In this document: one piece after another, positions 54,433 to 63,874 of the stretch
Numbering within the stretch: the stretch's first letter is position 1
Layout: each line of letters starts with the position of its first letter
NCBI GenBank assembly: GCA_024742875.1
Contig: JANSXP010000005.1
Coordinates: 154,318-218,317 of the forward strand
Reading direction: 5' to 3'
Length of the DNA stretch: 64,000 nt
Source of the DNA: Planctomycetaceae bacterium
Lineage (GTDB): Bacteria; Planctomycetota; Planctomycetia; Planctomycetales; Planctomycetaceae
Notes under the pieces: model-generated
Told to the model about the DNA's origin: nothing
Databases searched by the model: none
What the model saw: only the letters and a program-made list of their open reading frames with translations
Made by a program: the position numbers and the translations under genes

Positions 54433-54464
54433 TGCGAGCGAATGGAGGCGAATGCGAGCGAATG
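54433..54464. repeat. 12-bp direct repeat upstream of the sulfatase
   Basis: TGCGAGCGAATG occurs at 54433-54444 and 54453-54464, separated by 8 bp, 55-86 bp upstream of the sulfatase ATG on minus. Confidence 0.8.
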
Positions 54465-54523
54465 AGATGTCCACTGGCCGCCGTTCTTCCAGTCGGTGCG
54501 GGCCGGAAGACGGACATGGTCGC

Positions 54524-55852
54524 TCAGTCGGCCAGGTCGGCAAGCGCTGCGCGAATTGGCTCGGCCGTCGCCCGCATGCCGTAGCGGGACATCGCCCGTT
54601 GCGGAAGCGACCGCTCAAGAGTGTCCGACGAATTCTGCAGGCAGTGTCGAAACGCCTGCGTGAGATGATCCAGCTGGCCGTGCGGAGCCGCTTCGGAATC
54701 CACGTCGTAAAGGGTGCCGGCTCCCAGCGAGGCGATCAACTCCGGAAAGGCGCCGTGCCGCGGCAGGATGGAAGGAACGCCGCACAATGCGGCCTCCAGC
54801 ACATACAGCCCTTTGGGTTCGCGGTAATCAGTTGGTACGCAAAGATGATCAAAGCGTCTGATGATGGCGAATTTCTCTTCACGCGTGTCGGGACTGGACA
54901 GCCAGTGAACGCGACCGGGGGCGGCGGCCTGCGTTTTCTTGAGCAGGCGATGAAACCACTTTTGGTGCTGACCAGGCAGGTAGCCAGCGATGCCCACATG
55001 ACTGTCAGGAAACTCGGGCAGCACACGTTCGGCGGCCGCCAGAAAATTGTGGATCCCCTTTTCCGGACAAATGCGGGCGAAGTAGCCCAGCGAGTATCGT
55101 TGAGACGAAGCTGCGGGCGGATCGCTGGTTTCTGCGGGCAGAGTTTCTGCGGGCAGAGTTTCTGCGGGCAGCGACTCAACGGTCAGCGGGATTTGAGCAA
55201 ATCGTTCGGCCGGCAGCTTCAGATAATCGCACATATAGTCGCGGTAATACTGGCTGTGAGTGACGAAGCCATCAAATGCCTGGCAATTGCGCTGCATCTG
55301 CTCCATCACACGAGGGCGCCAGCGCTTGCTCAGGGCGTCCAGAAAGATGTCGTCTCCCTGCAGCATGCAGAAGATCCTGCCCGCAAATCGACTCTTCAGT
55401 CCGCTCAGCACACCGGACAGCAGGCCGTTGCTGAACAGCACGACGTCCGGCTGCAGTTCATCACACAGGTAGTCGGCGAACTGCGAAATCTCACGCGCCT
55501 GCGGGCCGGCCGTGCCTTTGAGCATGTCGAGCGTCAGTGAGCCCAGTTTGGCGGCATCCGTACTGCCCAGTTTTGACAGCGTGCGAATTACGGACGGACG
55601 ATTGAGCCAGCCCGTCATCCAGGCAGGCAGGCGTTTCCATCCGGGAATCGCTGAATCCAGATAAACGTTGATGCCACCCAAAAACACACGCTCGCTGCTG
55701 ACGTCTTCTTCATCCACACGAATGGGCGTGTAAGTGGGCACCAGCACCGCATCGACGCCCGCCAGTCGCAGGGTGCGCGCCAGCGTGTTGTCCTGCATGC
55801 AGGACCCGCAGAACATACCGGCGCCTCCGGCGGTGATGATGGCGACTTTCAT
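54524..55852 (-). CDS. GT4-type glycosyltransferase
   Basis: 442 residues, ATG 55852. GT-B fold with an N-terminal MKVAIITAGGAGMFCGSCMQDN, a middle acceptor domain, and a C-terminal donor domain: YSLGYFARICPEKGIHNFL and the E-x7-E motif in EPKGLYVLEAALCGVPSI. It would transfer a sugar from a nucleotide donor, probably to an envelope or exported glycan; donor and acceptor are unknown. There is no signal sequence. An in-frame 15-bp tandem repeat (55127-55170) encodes LPAET repeated three times in the linker between the two domains, where length change should be tolerated. A small Cys-cluster gene lies 39 bp upstream. Confidence 0.9.
   Translation of the reverse strand: MKVAIITAGGAGMFCGSCMQDNTLARTLRLAGVDAVLVPTYTPIRVDEEDVSSERVFLGGINVYLDSAIPGWKRLPAWMTGWLNRPSVIRTLSKLGSTDAAKLGSLTLDMLKGTAGPQAREISQFADYLCDELQPDVVLFSNGLLSGVLSGLKSRFAGRIFCMLQGDDIFLDALSKRWRPRVMEQMQRNCQAFDGFVTHSQYYRDYMCDYLKLPAERFAQIPLTVESLPAETLPAETLPAETSDPPAASSQRYSLGYFARICPEKGIHNFLAAAERVLPEFPDSHVGIAGYLPGQHQKWFHRLLKKTQAAAPGRVHWLSSPDTREEKFAIIRRFDHLCVPTDYREPKGLYVLEAALCGVPSILPRHGAFPELIASLGAGTLYDVDSEAAPHGQLDHLTQAFRHCLQNSSDTLERSLPQRAMSRYGMRATAEPIRAALADLAD
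55127..55170. repeat. 15-bp in-frame tandem repeat, 3 copies
   Basis: Unit GAGTTTCTGCGGGCA at 55141-55155 and 55156-55170, with a near copy at 55127-55140. It encodes LPAET units in the interdomain linker of the glycosyltransferase. Confidence 0.92.
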
Positions 55853-55891
55853 GAGCAGACGTCGTCAGAAACGCGATGGAAAAGACACTCG

Positions 55892-56320
55892 TTAGCCGGA
55901 GAGGACCGGCAGACTGACAGGATCACCGGGCTGACGACGCGGTCGCGGCGGCAGCACCGCGTGCGCGTACTCCCACATCTGCTCGGCCGTTTCAAACAGC
56001 TGATCGTACGGGGCGTCGTTGTCGTACTCGCAGTCATCCGTGGTATAGGAGCGACAGATCCCCGGCCGCGTTTCGTACGCACCACACATGTGATCCTCCT
56101 GCAGATGCTGGCAGTCGGCGTGCACCATCACATACCACGTGGTGTCTTCCACAAACACGCTGACCTGCCCGTGCATCATGTACCAGCGAATATGATCATA
56201 ATCGTCCCAGGTTTCCGGACGTTCAATCGGCAGAGCGAAATAGCGACAGCAGCGTCCCGTGCAGTACTGGCAAAGGACTTCACCGGGTTTCAAATCAGAT
56301 CGTTTAACGTCAGCTTTCAT
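55892..56320 (-). CDS. YkgJ-family cysteine-cluster protein
   Basis: 142 residues from ATG 56320 (MKADVKRSDLKPGEVLCQY); a start 11 codons earlier is possible. The cysteine pattern is that of the CxxC...CC(x)nC cluster family (PF03692): CQYCTGRCC near residue 17-25, then Cys in HADCQHL, HMCGAYETRPGICRSY and DDCEY. The eight or so cysteines probably bind iron-sulfur or zinc; the function of the family is not established. It is cytoplasmic. It lies between the histidine kinase and the glycosyltransferase on minus. Confidence 0.87.
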   Translation of the reverse strand: MKADVKRSDLKPGEVLCQYCTGRCCRYFALPIERPETWDDYDHIRWYMMHGQVSVFVEDTTWYVMVHADCQHLQEDHMCGAYETRPGICRSYTTDDCEYDNDAPYDQLFETAEQMWEYAHAVLPPRPRRQPGDPVSLPVLSG

Positions 56321-56458
56321 GCTCTCATCGTAGTCCTGAAGGCCGACTGTCACCAGGCAGCCGTGTTTGCATTAAGAAAACGGACAAGCCGTCATCGTCT
56401 CTGTCCGTAACCTGTCGCACAATCGACAGGCCAGGCAGGTGTCCGGCTGACGGTGCCC

Positions 56459-57829
56459 CTAGTCACTGACGGTGCCCAGCAGAATGCAGAATTCAGTGCC
56501 CGCCGGATCAGAGTGAACCAGCTCTATGTTGCCGTTTAATTCCTGCTGCACCAATTGACGACAGACAAACAGTCCCAGGCCTGTCCCCGTGGCTTTGGTG
56601 GTGTAATACGGCTCGAAAATTTTTGCCTGACTTTCCGCGCTGATCCCGTGACCTTCATCAGCGATATGAATGGCGACCTGATGAGGAGAATCGTCTTCCA
56701 CCAGTTTGGTGGTCACGGTCACAGAGGCGCCTTCGTCCGTGGCGTCCAGGGCATTAAGAATCAGATTCAGCACCACCTGCACCAGCTGATCATAAACCGA
56801 TCGAATTGCGCGGATGTTGTCGGCAAACCGGGCTTCCACCTTCTTGCCCTTCCACCGCTTATAGTACTTCGCAATGTTCAGTGCGTCGTTAATGGCAGCA
56901 TGCACGTCCACAATGGCCGCCTGCTGGGAAGTCGGACGACTGAAGCCTACCAGTTCCTGGAGGGTCCGCTGAATGCGGCTTAACTGCCCGCCCACCATGT
57001 CCAGCCGCTCTTTGGTGTAATCGTCTGTTACACGTCGATTGAGCATCTGCACGATGGAGCTGATGGACGCCAGTGGATTGCCCACTTCATGGGCGATGCC
57101 GGCCGCCAGCAGACCAAACGCCGCCTGCTTTTCCTGCTGCACGAGCAGCGCCTGAGACTCCTGCAGATCTTTGGTGCGTTCGTAAATGCGACGCTCCAGC
57201 TGCTCCTGATTGGCGATCAGCTCTGAGTTCAGTTCTGTCAGGCGAATGCCGGCAGACTTCAGCAGCGCGGTCAGCCCAATAATGGCCCAGGCCGCCCAGC
57301 CGAGAAACACGAGCGTCAGCAGCATCTGCAGTCCGTCATCCGTGTTCTCCATGCCGGACAACAGTCCCAGCAGACTGTAACTGAGTGCATGCAGTCCAAA
57401 GGTGGCAAAAGTGAGTGACGGCGTGTGACGAATGCCGCACACCAGCAGCGACAGGAAATAGTAAAAGCGAAACGGACTGGAAACACCGTTGTCAAAAAAG
57501 CACAGCAGCCCGATAAACAGGGCCTCCATGATGCTGATCAGAATGCGGAATTCGGCCAGCAGAACCTTGCCCTTCCAGCTGCGGTAGGTGTCCACCAGCG
57601 CGTAGACGGCCCCCAGCGTGAGAATCGCGTTGAGCGCAAACTGCGAAGAAATCCGCTGCGTCTGGTAGACCAGATTGGCAAAGTTCACCAGCAGATAACC
57701 AACGGCCAGGCCAAACCAGCGAATACGGATGGTGATGGACTCAGCACGCAGGTCGCGCGCGAGCGGATTCACCAGGGAGTCTTCCAGAGAATCGCTGTCC
57801 AACGGAGAAATCGTCGTCGGGGAGTTCAT
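56459..57829 (-). CDS. Membrane sensor histidine kinase
   Basis: 456 residues from ATG 57829 (MNSPTTISPLDSDSLED). Residues 35-190 hold about six membrane helices (WFGLAVGYLLVNFANLVY to LGWAAWAIIGLTALL) with very short loops, so the stimulus may be sensed in the membrane. A coiled coil follows (about 195-235), then HisKA with the phospho-accepting His247 in LLAAGIAHEVGNPLAS and HATPase_c: NLILNALDA (N box), IADEGHGIS (G1) and GTGLGLFV (G2). No response regulator is adjacent, so it is an orphan kinase here. Confidence 0.93.
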   Translation of the reverse strand: MNSPTTISPLDSDSLEDSLVNPLARDLRAESITIRIRWFGLAVGYLLVNFANLVYQTQRISSQFALNAILTLGAVYALVDTYRSWKGKVLLAEFRILISIMEALFIGLLCFFDNGVSSPFRFYYFLSLLVCGIRHTPSLTFATFGLHALSYSLLGLLSGMENTDDGLQMLLTLVFLGWAAWAIIGLTALLKSAGIRLTELNSELIANQEQLERRIYERTKDLQESQALLVQQEKQAAFGLLAAGIAHEVGNPLASISSIVQMLNRRVTDDYTKERLDMVGGQLSRIQRTLQELVGFSRPTSQQAAIVDVHAAINDALNIAKYYKRWKGKKVEARFADNIRAIRSVYDQLVQVVLNLILNALDATDEGASVTVTTKLVEDDSPHQVAIHIADEGHGISAESQAKIFEPYYTTKATGTGLGLFVCRQLVQQELNGNIELVHSDPAGTEFCILLGTVSD

Positions 57830-58201
57830 GCGGAAAATCGTCTGCTTAAGGGGCGAGCGAGGCGGCCTGCCTGAGACGGACGTCGAGAAAAACGACACCA
57901 CAGCGGCGGGCGAATTCGCGGTCAATCGGACGTTTCGCAGTCGCAAATCTTAACAATCGCACGGTCCGTCGAAACACCCAGCCGGCAATTTGACGGGAAC
58001 GGACGAGTTTGTCGCGCGGCGGCCTCACGATTTTCGGAAATCTTTGTCAATTGGCAGTTTGCGCCGTCAGGCGGGCGACGGACATCGTAATTCTCTCCAC
58101 CGAGTGCTGCGCCGAGGTTCCGCCCGGAGCGACGCTATGTATTCACAAATGCCACGGCATGTGTCCCGTTTTGTTCCTGCTCGCAGCGACTGCACAAGTC
58201 C
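57830..58201. other. Divergent intergenic region
   Basis: 372 bp between the histidine kinase and the 751-residue protein gene, transcribed away from each other; it holds both promoters. No clear hexamers, hairpins or repeats were recognised. Confidence 0.55.
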
Positions 58202-60457
58202 ATGAATCGACGGTTTCCGCTTTTCCTTCTCCTTTTGGCCACACTCAGCGGGGCATCTGGTGCGTCAGCTGCGGAGTTTTCGGCTTTGCGTCTGGGGATC
58301 GCGGGCGTGGGCAAAGTGGGGAAATGGCTGCCGGTCACAGCCGCTGCCTCTGGCCTGCCGGCCGGTGAGCAGGTGGAACTGCAGGGCGCGTTTGCTGACC
58401 CGCGGGGCGACCGCTGTATCCAAACAATGGGCACAGCGACAGTCAGTGCCGATGGGACGGTGGAGTTTGCCGGCTGCTTTTGTGTCGGGCGTCTGGAGGG
58501 CAGTGCCAGAATCGCCATCGTGGGTGATGGCGTCGAACTTTGCACGACCTATGTGCGTCACGGGGAGACGGACGATCTGCGGGACGACTCAGACATTCAA
58601 AAAACGCTGCAGCTGTTTCGGCTAAACGTTCCGTTGCTGCTGACCTTTGGTGAAGTGGCCGGCATTCCTGAACTGCTCCGCAACGCGGAACAATACGCGG
58701 ACGACACCGTCATTCTGAAGGGCGTCCAGCTGGACACACTCGCACAGCTGCCCACAGAAGCACGCGCTTTGGAGTCGATTGACTGTCTGCTGCTGGTCAC
58801 TGATTTTGACGCAGGCGCTGAACGGACCGCAGCGGTGCGGGGCTGGGTCGAGAACGGGGGGGATCTGTACTTCAGCGTCGGTGGCAATGTGGAAGCGTTT
58901 CTGGCGTCCGATGCTGGTCAGTGGCTGAACGAGTTTTTTCAGCTGCAGCCGGAAGCTGTGTCCATCCGCGAACTGTCCTCATTGCAGAGTTTCGTTCCGG
59001 GAGCCAGCCGCCTGGAGACAGGCCGCCGCACCGTCCCTATTGCCATCTCCCGCAGCGATCAGAATCAAAACGACGTTGATTTCCTCAGTGGTCCGATTGT
59101 CGCGCGTCAGGGAGTGGGCACCGGCACCGCCACGTTTATCGCAGTTGATGTGAATGCACGCCCTCTGGATCGGTGGCTGTCGCTGCCTCAGTTCTATGAA
59201 GTGCTGCTGCTGGGAGAGAAGCTGTCCCGCACGTCCGGCGGCACCAAACGCTCATCGCGGATTTCTCAGTCGGGTGTGTCCGAACTGGCCACACAGCTGA
59301 TGGCCGCGCTGGACGCCACTCCGGCCGAAGGGGTGTGGTCCACGTGGAGCATTATGGCCATGATGCTGACGTGGCTGGCGCTGATTGGTCCGGTGGATTA
59401 TTTCCTTGTCTCCCGCGTGCTCAATCGCCCTCACATGACGTGGTTCACGTTTCCCGCTCTGATTGCCATCGGCGTGGGCACCATCTACGCCGCCACCAGC
59501 GGCACTGTGGATGACACACTCAACCAGCTGCATGTGGTGGACGTTTTTAACCAGGGAAGTGGTTCTTCGTGCCATAGTCGCTCGTGGATGAGTTTTTCCA
59601 GCACGCAGACGGCGCGGCGAAATTTTCAGGCCACACCCGCTTTGAGCGATGCCATCGACGCCCAGGCCCGGCTGATCTGGTCGGGACGTCCGGAAGACGT
59701 CTATGGCGGCATGTACCGCACCGGCGGAATTGGACTGGGGCGTCAGGATTATGTCTTCTCTGAAAACCAGAAAGACACGCTGCAGAATCTGCCCGTGCTG
59801 ACCAAAGGATCACGGCAGATGCTGGCCGAATGGCAGGGACAAACGTCCGATGTGATGATCACCTCACAGCTGGAAGCCGCTGGCTTTGGCCTGCTGAGCG
59901 GCTCGTTTGAGCACCATCTTCCGGGCCCTGTTTCGGAATACACGATCTTCCACGGCAATCGTGTTTACGAAATGCAGGGAAGTGAGCCGCTGGAACCTGG
60001 CGTGGCGTGGAATGCGCGGCAGACCGGCGTGCGAGCCTCTGACCTCAAGGCTTATCTCAACGGCGCTGTGCTGATCAGGAGCGACAATCCCATTCGCAAG
60101 TCCGGCACACAGACGGCAACACCTTACAACCCGCAGTCGCGCGACACGCAGTACATTCTGACGATGGCCACGTTCTTTGACATCGCCGGCGGCGGCAAGT
60201 ACGTCGGCCTGTCGCAGGAGTATCTGCGGCATATGGAACTGAGCGACACAATCCGCCTGAATCATGCCGTGCTGATCGGGAAGATGGATCTGCCGGCCAC
60301 CACACTGGGGGTCGACGGTGAAGCAGTCACCGCCGACCAGTCCAGCACGCTGGTGCGTCTGCTGATTCCCGTAACACGGCGACCTTCGGGTGCGGTGCAG
60401 CGAACCGATGACGAAATCAAAAATGCCGCCCGACGTGCACAGGAAAACGACGAGTAA
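58202..60457 (+). CDS. Exported membrane protein with amidotransferase-like region, unknown function
   Basis: 751 residues, ATG 58202 (MNRRFPLFLLLLATLSG, a signal peptide ending near ASAAE). A beta-rich N-terminal part (about 30-135), a Rossmann-like section similar to GATase1-type folds (RLNVPLLLTFGEVAGIPELLRNA, GWVENGGDLYFSVGG; about 140-340), then two membrane helices (IMAMMLTWLALIGPVDYFLV, WFTFPALIAIGVGTIYAAT; about 380-440), then a long soluble domain. No catalytic triad is seen. The layout recalls the periplasmic component in ABC-2 (GldG-like) systems, and an ABC ATPase gene follows 46 bp later. An outer-face partner of that transporter is a reasonable guess. Confidence 0.78.
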   Translation: MNRRFPLFLLLLATLSGASGASAAEFSALRLGIAGVGKVGKWLPVTAAASGLPAGEQVELQGAFADPRGDRCIQTMGTATVSADGTVEFAGCFCVGRLEGSARIAIVGDGVELCTTYVRHGETDDLRDDSDIQKTLQLFRLNVPLLLTFGEVAGIPELLRNAEQYADDTVILKGVQLDTLAQLPTEARALESIDCLLLVTDFDAGAERTAAVRGWVENGGDLYFSVGGNVEAFLASDAGQWLNEFFQLQPEAVSIRELSSLQSFVPGASRLETGRRTVPIAISRSDQNQNDVDFLSGPIVARQGVGTGTATFIAVDVNARPLDRWLSLPQFYEVLLLGEKLSRTSGGTKRSSRISQSGVSELATQLMAALDATPAEGVWSTWSIMAMMLTWLALIGPVDYFLVSRVLNRPHMTWFTFPALIAIGVGTIYAATSGTVDDTLNQLHVVDVFNQGSGSSCHSRSWMSFSSTQTARRNFQATPALSDAIDAQARLIWSGRPEDVYGGMYRTGGIGLGRQDYVFSENQKDTLQNLPVLTKGSRQMLAEWQGQTSDVMITSQLEAAGFGLLSGSFEHHLPGPVSEYTIFHGNRVYEMQGSEPLEPGVAWNARQTGVRASDLKAYLNGAVLIRSDNPIRKSGTQTATPYNPQSRDTQYILTMATFFDIAGGGKYVGLSQEYLRHMELSDTIRLNHAVLIGKMDLPATTLGVDGEAVTADQSSTLVRLLIPVTRRPSGAVQRTDDEIKNAARRAQENDE

Positions 60458-60503
60458 CCGTTCGTGACAGATGACCGGGCATCCGGCGAAGACAGACATC
60501 ACC

Positions 60504-61433
60504 ATGATCGAAACCAGAAATCTCACCAAGCGATATGGCAACATTGTCGCTGTGAACAACATCAATTTGAAGCTGGACGAAGGCGACGTCTTTGGCTTCA
60601 TCGGCCCCAATGGCTCGGGCAAAACCACCACGATGCGAATGATCGCCACGCTGCTGAATCCGGATCACGGCGAAGCGTATGTCTGTGGGAAATCCATTTA
60701 CACTAATCAGGACGACATCCGCCGTCTCGTGGGGTTCATGCCGGACTTCTTCGGTGTCTACGATGACATGACCGTCATTGAGTATCTGGAATTCTTCTGC
60801 GCGGCTTATCGCATTCCCGTGGGCGAGCGGCGCAAGATCTGTGAAGAAAAGCTGGAACTTGTCGACATGTCCTTTAAGCGGGACGCGATGGTCAACGAAC
60901 TGTCACGCGGACAAACACAGAGAATTGGTCTGGCCCGCACGCTGCTGCACGACCCGCAGGTACTGCTGCTGGACGAGCCGGCCAGTGGCCTGGACCCGCG
61001 TGCTCGAATTGAAATCCGCAATCTGCTCCGACGACTGGGCGAGATGAAAAAGACGGTGATCGTCTCCAGCCACATTCTGCCCGAACTGGCAGACGTGTGC
61101 ACCCGCGTGGGGATGATCGAAAAGGGCAACCTGATTGTGGACGGCAATGTCGCCGAGGTGATGCAGAAAGCCCGCCAGCGCATCATTCTCAATATTCGCG
61201 TCAAAGAGCGGGAAGAAGACGCTTCGCGCACCATCGAACAGTGTGACTGTGTCGACAGCCTCAACATCACGGACGACCGTCTGATTGAAGTTACGCTCAG
61301 GCCTGACATTCAGGATTACAGTGATATCCCGTCCGCACTGGTCAGTCAGGGCTTTGCCCTGAAGCTGTTCCGGGAGGAAGAGGTGAATCTGGAAACAGCC
61401 TTCATGGAACTGACCAAAGGCCTGGTGCAATAG
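60504..61433 (+). CDS. ABC transporter ATP-binding protein (ABC-2 / GldA type)
   Basis: 309 residues from ATG 60504 (MIETRNLTKRYGN); ATG 60471 adds 11 residues and cannot be excluded. Complete ATPase: Walker A GPNGSGKTTT (about 36-45), Q-loop MPDFFGVYDD, signature as ELSRGQTQRIGLARTL (LSRGQ for LSGGQ), Walker B VLLLDEPASGLDPRAR and switch His in VSSHILPEL. The C-terminal 80 residues are the DUF4162-like regulatory part. No permease gene is next to it; the ABC-2 permease at 28561-30450 is the only unpartnered one in the window. Confidence 0.93.
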   Translation: MIETRNLTKRYGNIVAVNNINLKLDEGDVFGFIGPNGSGKTTTMRMIATLLNPDHGEAYVCGKSIYTNQDDIRRLVGFMPDFFGVYDDMTVIEYLEFFCAAYRIPVGERRKICEEKLELVDMSFKRDAMVNELSRGQTQRIGLARTLLHDPQVLLLDEPASGLDPRARIEIRNLLRRLGEMKKTVIVSSHILPELADVCTRVGMIEKGNLIVDGNVAEVMQKARQRIILNIRVKEREEDASRTIEQCDCVDSLNITDDRLIEVTLRPDIQDYSDIPSALVSQGFALKLFREEEVNLETAFMELTKGLVQ

Positions 61434-62009
61434 TGGGGAACACCTGATCAGTGTTCCCGGATCGGCTGCCTTCCGCCGCCGTGCCATCCAGCATCGTCAT
61501 TTCAACCGCCCTCAATTCCATCGCCAGCACAAGGCCGCCAGCGCGGGGCCGCCAGCGCGGGGCCGCCAGCGCGGGGCCGCCAGCGCGGGGCCGCCAGCGC
61601 GGGGCCGCCAGCACGCAGCCGAACGTTTGGCCCCTGTCCCGCTGCAGTAGCCGGCCATCCGACTTCGCCCCCAGACGGTTCCTGCCGAGCCCACGGCAGC
61701 CGCAGCAAATCGCAGATCAGCCAGAATGCCGTTGTGGGTGACTTGTGCCGGTTGCAGGACACCGCAGAGATCGGCGCTCTGGCAAAGTGAGTCCAACAGG
61801 TACGACTTTTCCTGCTGTTTCGTCGCTGCGGCGCGGCAGACGCTGTGTGTGGACTCCTGGTCGCTGGCACGGTTATTGGTTTGACCGCCCCGAAAACGAG
61901 CCGTAGACTATGGTTGATGCCGTTTTCGCTGAAAAAAGCGGCCGCTCCGCTCCCGGTCGCAGGCGGCAGCTGCCAGATCAGATGTAGACCCAGTTGCAGG
62001 ATTCGCTCA
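61434..62009. other. Intergenic region with GC-rich tandem array
   Basis: 576 bp between the ABC ATPase and alpha/beta hydrolase genes, both plus. The main structure is the 14-bp array (separate entry). No gene is supported in the remaining sequence; open frames on both strands are created by the repeat. Confidence 0.6.
61531..61614. repeat. 14-bp tandem repeat, 6 copies
   Basis: Unit GGGGCCGCCAGCGC, six consecutive copies at an exact 14-bp period; the first (AA for GG) and last (AC for GC) are slightly altered and the four inner ones are identical. A seventh, degenerate TCGCCAGCAC lies just before. Very high GC. Confidence 0.95.
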
Positions 62010-62939
62010 ATGAAATCCCCATGGAGACTTCTCACATCCGTCGTGCTTGTGGCGCTGTTCACAATGGCGGACAGGCCCGCCGTTGCTCAGGAGAGCGTCG
62101 AACGCGTGCTGACCACGGCTGACAACTGGCAGATCCACATCACCTATTATCAAGGCAGCGGCGGCAAAGAGTCTCCTGTTGTTATTCTTGTGCCTGGTGT
62201 GGAAGGCAATGAAGACAGCAAAACGCGAAAAATCTGGGACGGTGTTGCGTCTGTCCTCAACAAAAAAGGGTACGCGGTCGTCACTGCCGACCTCCGTAAG
62301 CACGGCGACAGCGTGCCGGTGGTCGATGAGGGTGTCAAAGACCGCCTGATGAAACTTTCGCAAAACGACTACCGCGCGATGGTGGCCTACGACCTGGAAG
62401 CCATCAAGACCTTCCTGGTGGCCGAACATCAGAAGGAAAAGCTGAACATTCGCAAACTGGGGATTGCGGCGGCCGGTTCCAGCTGTCTGGTGGTGTCCGC
62501 GTTTGCCGTGAATGACTGGATGAAAAAACCCTGGCCGGATGCTCCGACTCTGGCACTGCGAACCCCGAAAGGTCAGGACGTGCGAGCCGTGATGATGCTC
62601 AGCCCCAGGACGCAGGTCAAAGGTATGAACTACAATACCATCCTGCGTGGTCTTGCGGATCCGTCCAAAGGCATCGCCATCAATCTGTATTACAACCCGA
62701 CGGACCGCACAGAAAAGCGATCTGCCGACTCCATTGAACGCATCATCTCCATCAGGAATTCCGACGATGAAGATGCCCGGAAAGTCATTGAAGGTCCGCC
62801 GGAAAAGAAATACTCGGCCGAGAACTTCCTGACGGACAAAGCAAAGACGGTCATGGAAAAGAACATCAGCGAGTTCTTCGACAAGTACGTCAAGCAGCGG
62901 GAGGATCCCTGGAAGACCAGAACCAGTAAGCTCCAGTAG
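62010..62939 (+). CDS. Secreted alpha/beta-hydrolase-like protein
   Basis: 309 residues from ATG 62010 with AGGA 8 bases upstream; the longer track start is unsupported. Signal peptide WRLLTSVVLVALFTMADRPAVAQ. Alpha/beta hydrolase fold: ITYYQGSGGKESPVVILVPGVEGNEDS, a strand-helix pattern with GYAVVTADLRKHGDS, and LGIAAAGSSCLVVSAFAVND, where the nucleophile elbow is AAGSS rather than canonical GxSxG. The catalytic acid and His are not obvious; the C-terminus is charged (KQREDPWKTRTSKLQ). It may be a degenerate or non-catalytic member. The FHA gene follows 57 bp later. Confidence 0.8.
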   Translation: MKSPWRLLTSVVLVALFTMADRPAVAQESVERVLTTADNWQIHITYYQGSGGKESPVVILVPGVEGNEDSKTRKIWDGVASVLNKKGYAVVTADLRKHGDSVPVVDEGVKDRLMKLSQNDYRAMVAYDLEAIKTFLVAEHQKEKLNIRKLGIAAAGSSCLVVSAFAVNDWMKKPWPDAPTLALRTPKGQDVRAVMMLSPRTQVKGMNYNTILRGLADPSKGIAINLYYNPTDRTEKRSADSIERIISIRNSDDEDARKVIEGPPEKKYSAENFLTDKAKTVMEKNISEFFDKYVKQREDPWKTRTSKLQ

Positions 62940-62995
62940 CGGGTGACTGCCAGGTGCTTTGCACCATCAGCGGCAATCCCAACCCAGGCTCAATC

Positions 62996-63682
62996 ATGGC
63001 GTCAGTTACATTATCCATTCTTGAAGGTCTCGAACGCGGTCGTGTGTACGACTCGCTGGAGACTCCGGTCACAATCGGCCGCGAAGAAGACAACATGGTC
63101 CAGCTCAACGATGAACGCGTCAGTCGCGTTCACGCCAAGCTGCAGGAAGACCGTGGGCAGATTATTCTGACGGACTTGAACAGCACCAATGGCAGCCGTG
63201 TGAATGGCCACCCGGTGCAGTTGCGGGTCCTGCAGCCGGGCGACCACCTGCAGATTGGCCGCTGCACGCTGCTGTACGGCAGCGAAGAGCAGATCTCTGC
63301 GCATGCCACGGAGCTTGGCGTGGAGGTAGCCGCTTTGTCTCCCCTGAAGCATCTGGCCGACCAGATTGCGGGAGACTCCAGCGTCGATCTGCGAATCGCC
63401 GATGACATCACGCCGGAAAACCTGCAGCTGCCGCTGTTCCCCGGTGGACTCCCCCAACTGCCCCATGAGCTGACTCCCGGCGACCGTGCTCGGTTCAGCG
63501 ATGTACTGGCCTACATCCACGAACGCATGCGGGACGTGGCGTTTGAAAGCCAGGAGTGCGAAGAACCCGGGCCGGACGCCTTTGTGGAAGTCCCCTGGAA
63601 GCACTGGCAAAACCTGCTGCTGCTGGAACGGGACCTTTCCGTCTATCTGCGGAAAGTGGCCAATCCGGATCAACACGACTGA
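62996..63682 (+). CDS. FHA-domain protein
   Basis: 228 residues from ATG 62996 (MASVTLSILEGLERGRV). The N-terminal FHA domain (about 1-95) keeps the phosphothreonine-binding residues: VTIGREEDN, ERVSRVHAKL and LNSTNGSRVNG. The remaining 130 residues are helical with no known domain (a Leu/Pro-rich linker, then RFSDVLAYIHERMRDVAFES). FHA proteins read out Ser/Thr kinase signalling, so this is a possible target of kinases such as the one at 162-1988 (inference). No signal sequence. It converges with metH, 192 bp between stops, without a clear terminator. Confidence 0.9.
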   Translation: MASVTLSILEGLERGRVYDSLETPVTIGREEDNMVQLNDERVSRVHAKLQEDRGQIILTDLNSTNGSRVNGHPVQLRVLQPGDHLQIGRCTLLYGSEEQISAHATELGVEVAALSPLKHLADQIAGDSSVDLRIADDITPENLQLPLFPGGLPQLPHELTPGDRARFSDVLAYIHERMRDVAFESQECEEPGPDAFVEVPWKHWQNLLLLERDLSVYLRKVANPDQHD

Positions 63683-63874
63683 CGTCCCCGCACCGCGATG
63701 CCGCTGACAGCAGTTGACTGCCCAATAAGCTCACGCGGCGCTTCCACGCCGACAGCCGACTGGAGGCGTTTGTTGCCGTGGCGCCGGTGTCTCACGGCGC
63801 GTGCCAGGTGGGCCGCCGGCAACAGCCAGCACAACGTGATGCCAGCACAAAGACCGTCTTGCGATTGCTGCTGC

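Noticed and set aside
55127..55170. LPAET repeats as sortase-type sorting signals
   Set aside because: They are internal, not followed by a hydrophobic helix, in a cytoplasmic glycosyltransferase; they arise from a 15-bp DNA repeat.
61531..61614. CRISPR-like array
   Set aside because: The repeats are 14 bp with no spacers and there are no cas genes.
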